DNA of 16,000 nucleotides from Chloroflexota bacterium (GTDB taxonomy: Bacteria > Chloroflexota > Limnocylindria > Limnocylindrales > Limnocylindraceae). The stretch is taken from NCBI GenBank assembly GCA_009692905.1, contig SHYI01000001.1:1-16000 (forward strand). The letters are read 5' to 3'. Position numbers and translations under genes: made by a program. How positions within the stretch are numbered: the first letter of the stretch is position 1; each line of letters starts with the position of its first letter. Under the pieces are notes generated by a model, which was not told the origin of the DNA, did no database searches, and worked only from the letters and a program-made list of their open reading frames with translations. Below, piece by piece: positions 15,249 to 16,000 of the stretch.

Positions 15249-16000
15249 CGGGCTGCTCCATGTCGCACTCGAGGGTCGAGCCTGCTGTAGAGGAGATCAG
15301 CCAGAAGATTTGCCATCACAACGCTGACTGACAAGAGAAGGAAGACTCCTTGAAGGATCGGATAGTCGCGCGACTGCAGTGCCTCCTGTGTCAGTAGGCC
15401 GAGCCCAGGCCAGGAGAAGACGATCTCAACGGTGAGTGCGCCGCCAATCACATAGCCGGCATTCAGCGCGGCGAGGGTCACGGTAGGGAGGAGTGCATTC
15501 GGCAAGATGTGACCTCGCAAGATGCGCTCGTCGCGGAGTCCTTTCGCGCGTGCTGTGAGAACGTAACCTTCGCGCAGCGATTCGGCGACAGAAGATCGCA
15601 AGAGGATTGCGTACTGGCCGATGAGGCCCAGTGCGATGGTGGCGATCGGCAGCGCCGCGTGACGCAAGAGATCGATGGCCCCCTCAATGCCGCCCGGACC
15701 ACCAGGTGTGCTGATCCCTGAGGTAGGCAGCCATCCGAGTGTGGTGGCGAAGAGCGTAATCAGGAGCATGCCGAGCCAGAAATACGGCATGGAGTAGAGG
15801 ATGAGCGCACCTAGCGTGCCGACCCTATCGCCGAACCTCCCACGCCGCCAACCTGTCCATGCGCCGAGGGCGATCCCAGCCGCTAGGGCGATGATTTCGC
15901 CAAGGCCAACGATGAGCAGGGTTGGTCCGATCTTTTCGCCGATGACGCTGGTCACCTCTCGGCCACCGTATTTCACGGAGTAGCCGAAGTCGCCCTTAAG
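15245..16000 (-). CDS. Peptide-type ABC transporter permease (DppB/OppB type), N-terminal part outside window
   Basis: The frame stays open to the window edge: reading inward from base 16000 gives LKGDFGYSVKYGGREV, which matches the conserved GDxGYS segment found near residue 90 in B-type permeases. About 252 C-terminal residues are therefore present and roughly 70-90 are missing. The EAA loop is YVLTARAKGLRDERILRGHILPN, followed by the GGALTVEIVFSWPGLGLLTQEAL motif and the typical end LLYSRLDPRVR. A GTG at 15976 is an internal valine codon, not the start. It is the first visible gene of the importer operon; any promoter lies beyond the window. Confidence 0.92.
   Translation of the reverse strand, partial: LKGDFGYSVKYGGREVTSVIGEKIGPTLLIVGLGEIIALAAGIALGAWTGWRRGRFGDRVGTLGALILYSMPYFWLGMLLITLFATTLGWLPTSGISTPGGPGGIEGAIDLLRHAALPIATIALGLIGQYAILLRSSVAESLREGYVLTARAKGLRDERILRGHILPNALLPTVTLAALNAGYVIGGALTVEIVFSWPGLGLLTQEALQSRDYPILQGVFLLLSVSVVMANLLADLLYSRLDPRVRHGAAR

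Noticed and set aside
1..16000. tRNA/rRNA genes, CRISPR arrays, insertion sequences, integrases or toxin-antitoxin genes
   Set aside because: Nothing in the window shows the sequences or protein motifs expected for these; nearly all bases are accounted for by metabolic and transport genes.

Overview
The window is a gene-dense, GC-rich bacterial stretch with 14 protein-coding genes. Two run off the ends, and no gap between genes exceeds about 105 bases. I saw no tRNA, rRNA, insertion sequence, CRISPR array or phage gene. Short gaps, frequent 4-base start/stop overlaps, mixed leaderless and Shine-Dalgarno starts, and a binding protein held by a C-terminal membrane segment instead of a lipobox suggest a monoderm lineage such as Actinobacteriota or Chloroflexota, perhaps a compact-genome environmental lineage. 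This placement is inference; no phylogenetic marker gene is present.

Left part (1-1686, + strand): the end of a dihydropyrimidinase/D-hydantoinase is translationally coupled (GTGA overlap) to a peptidase S51-like hydrolase. A small DoxX-like membrane protein follows with its own promoter. Its stop codon shares a CTAG palindrome with the stop of a convergent membrane acyltransferase carrying an SGNH domain (1683-3800, - strand), probably a cell-surface O-acylation enzyme.

Middle part (3801-9021): a 50-base divergent region drives the acyltransferase leftward and, rightward, a nucleoside hydrolase coupled (GTGA) to an MFS transporter. A CDGSH iron-sulfur protein (- strand) lies next. It is followed on the + strand by a nucleoside 2-deoxyribosyltransferase and a large CocE/NonD-type serine hydrolase. 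The dihydropyrimidinase, nucleoside hydrolase and deoxyribosyltransferase give this half a nucleoside/pyrimidine salvage flavour.

Right part (9055-16000, all - strand): a dipeptide/oligopeptide-type ABC importer operon reads permease B (partial at the window end), permease C, ATPase D, ATPase F, each joined by an ATGA overlap. After an 83-base gap come a Rieske non-heme iron oxygenase and then the family 5 substrate-binding protein. The oxygenase has the bridging glutamate and ECYHC context of carnitine/choline/glycine-betaine-type enzymes. The set therefore reads as an import-and-oxidise module, plausibly for a quaternary or methylated amine or peptide-like compound. No reductase partner is visible. 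This module is the most interesting part of the window.

Four genes (DoxX-like, acyltransferase, nucleoside hydrolase, deoxyribosyltransferase) share a -10-like hexamer ending exactly six bases before the ATG, the arrangement expected for leaderless transcripts.
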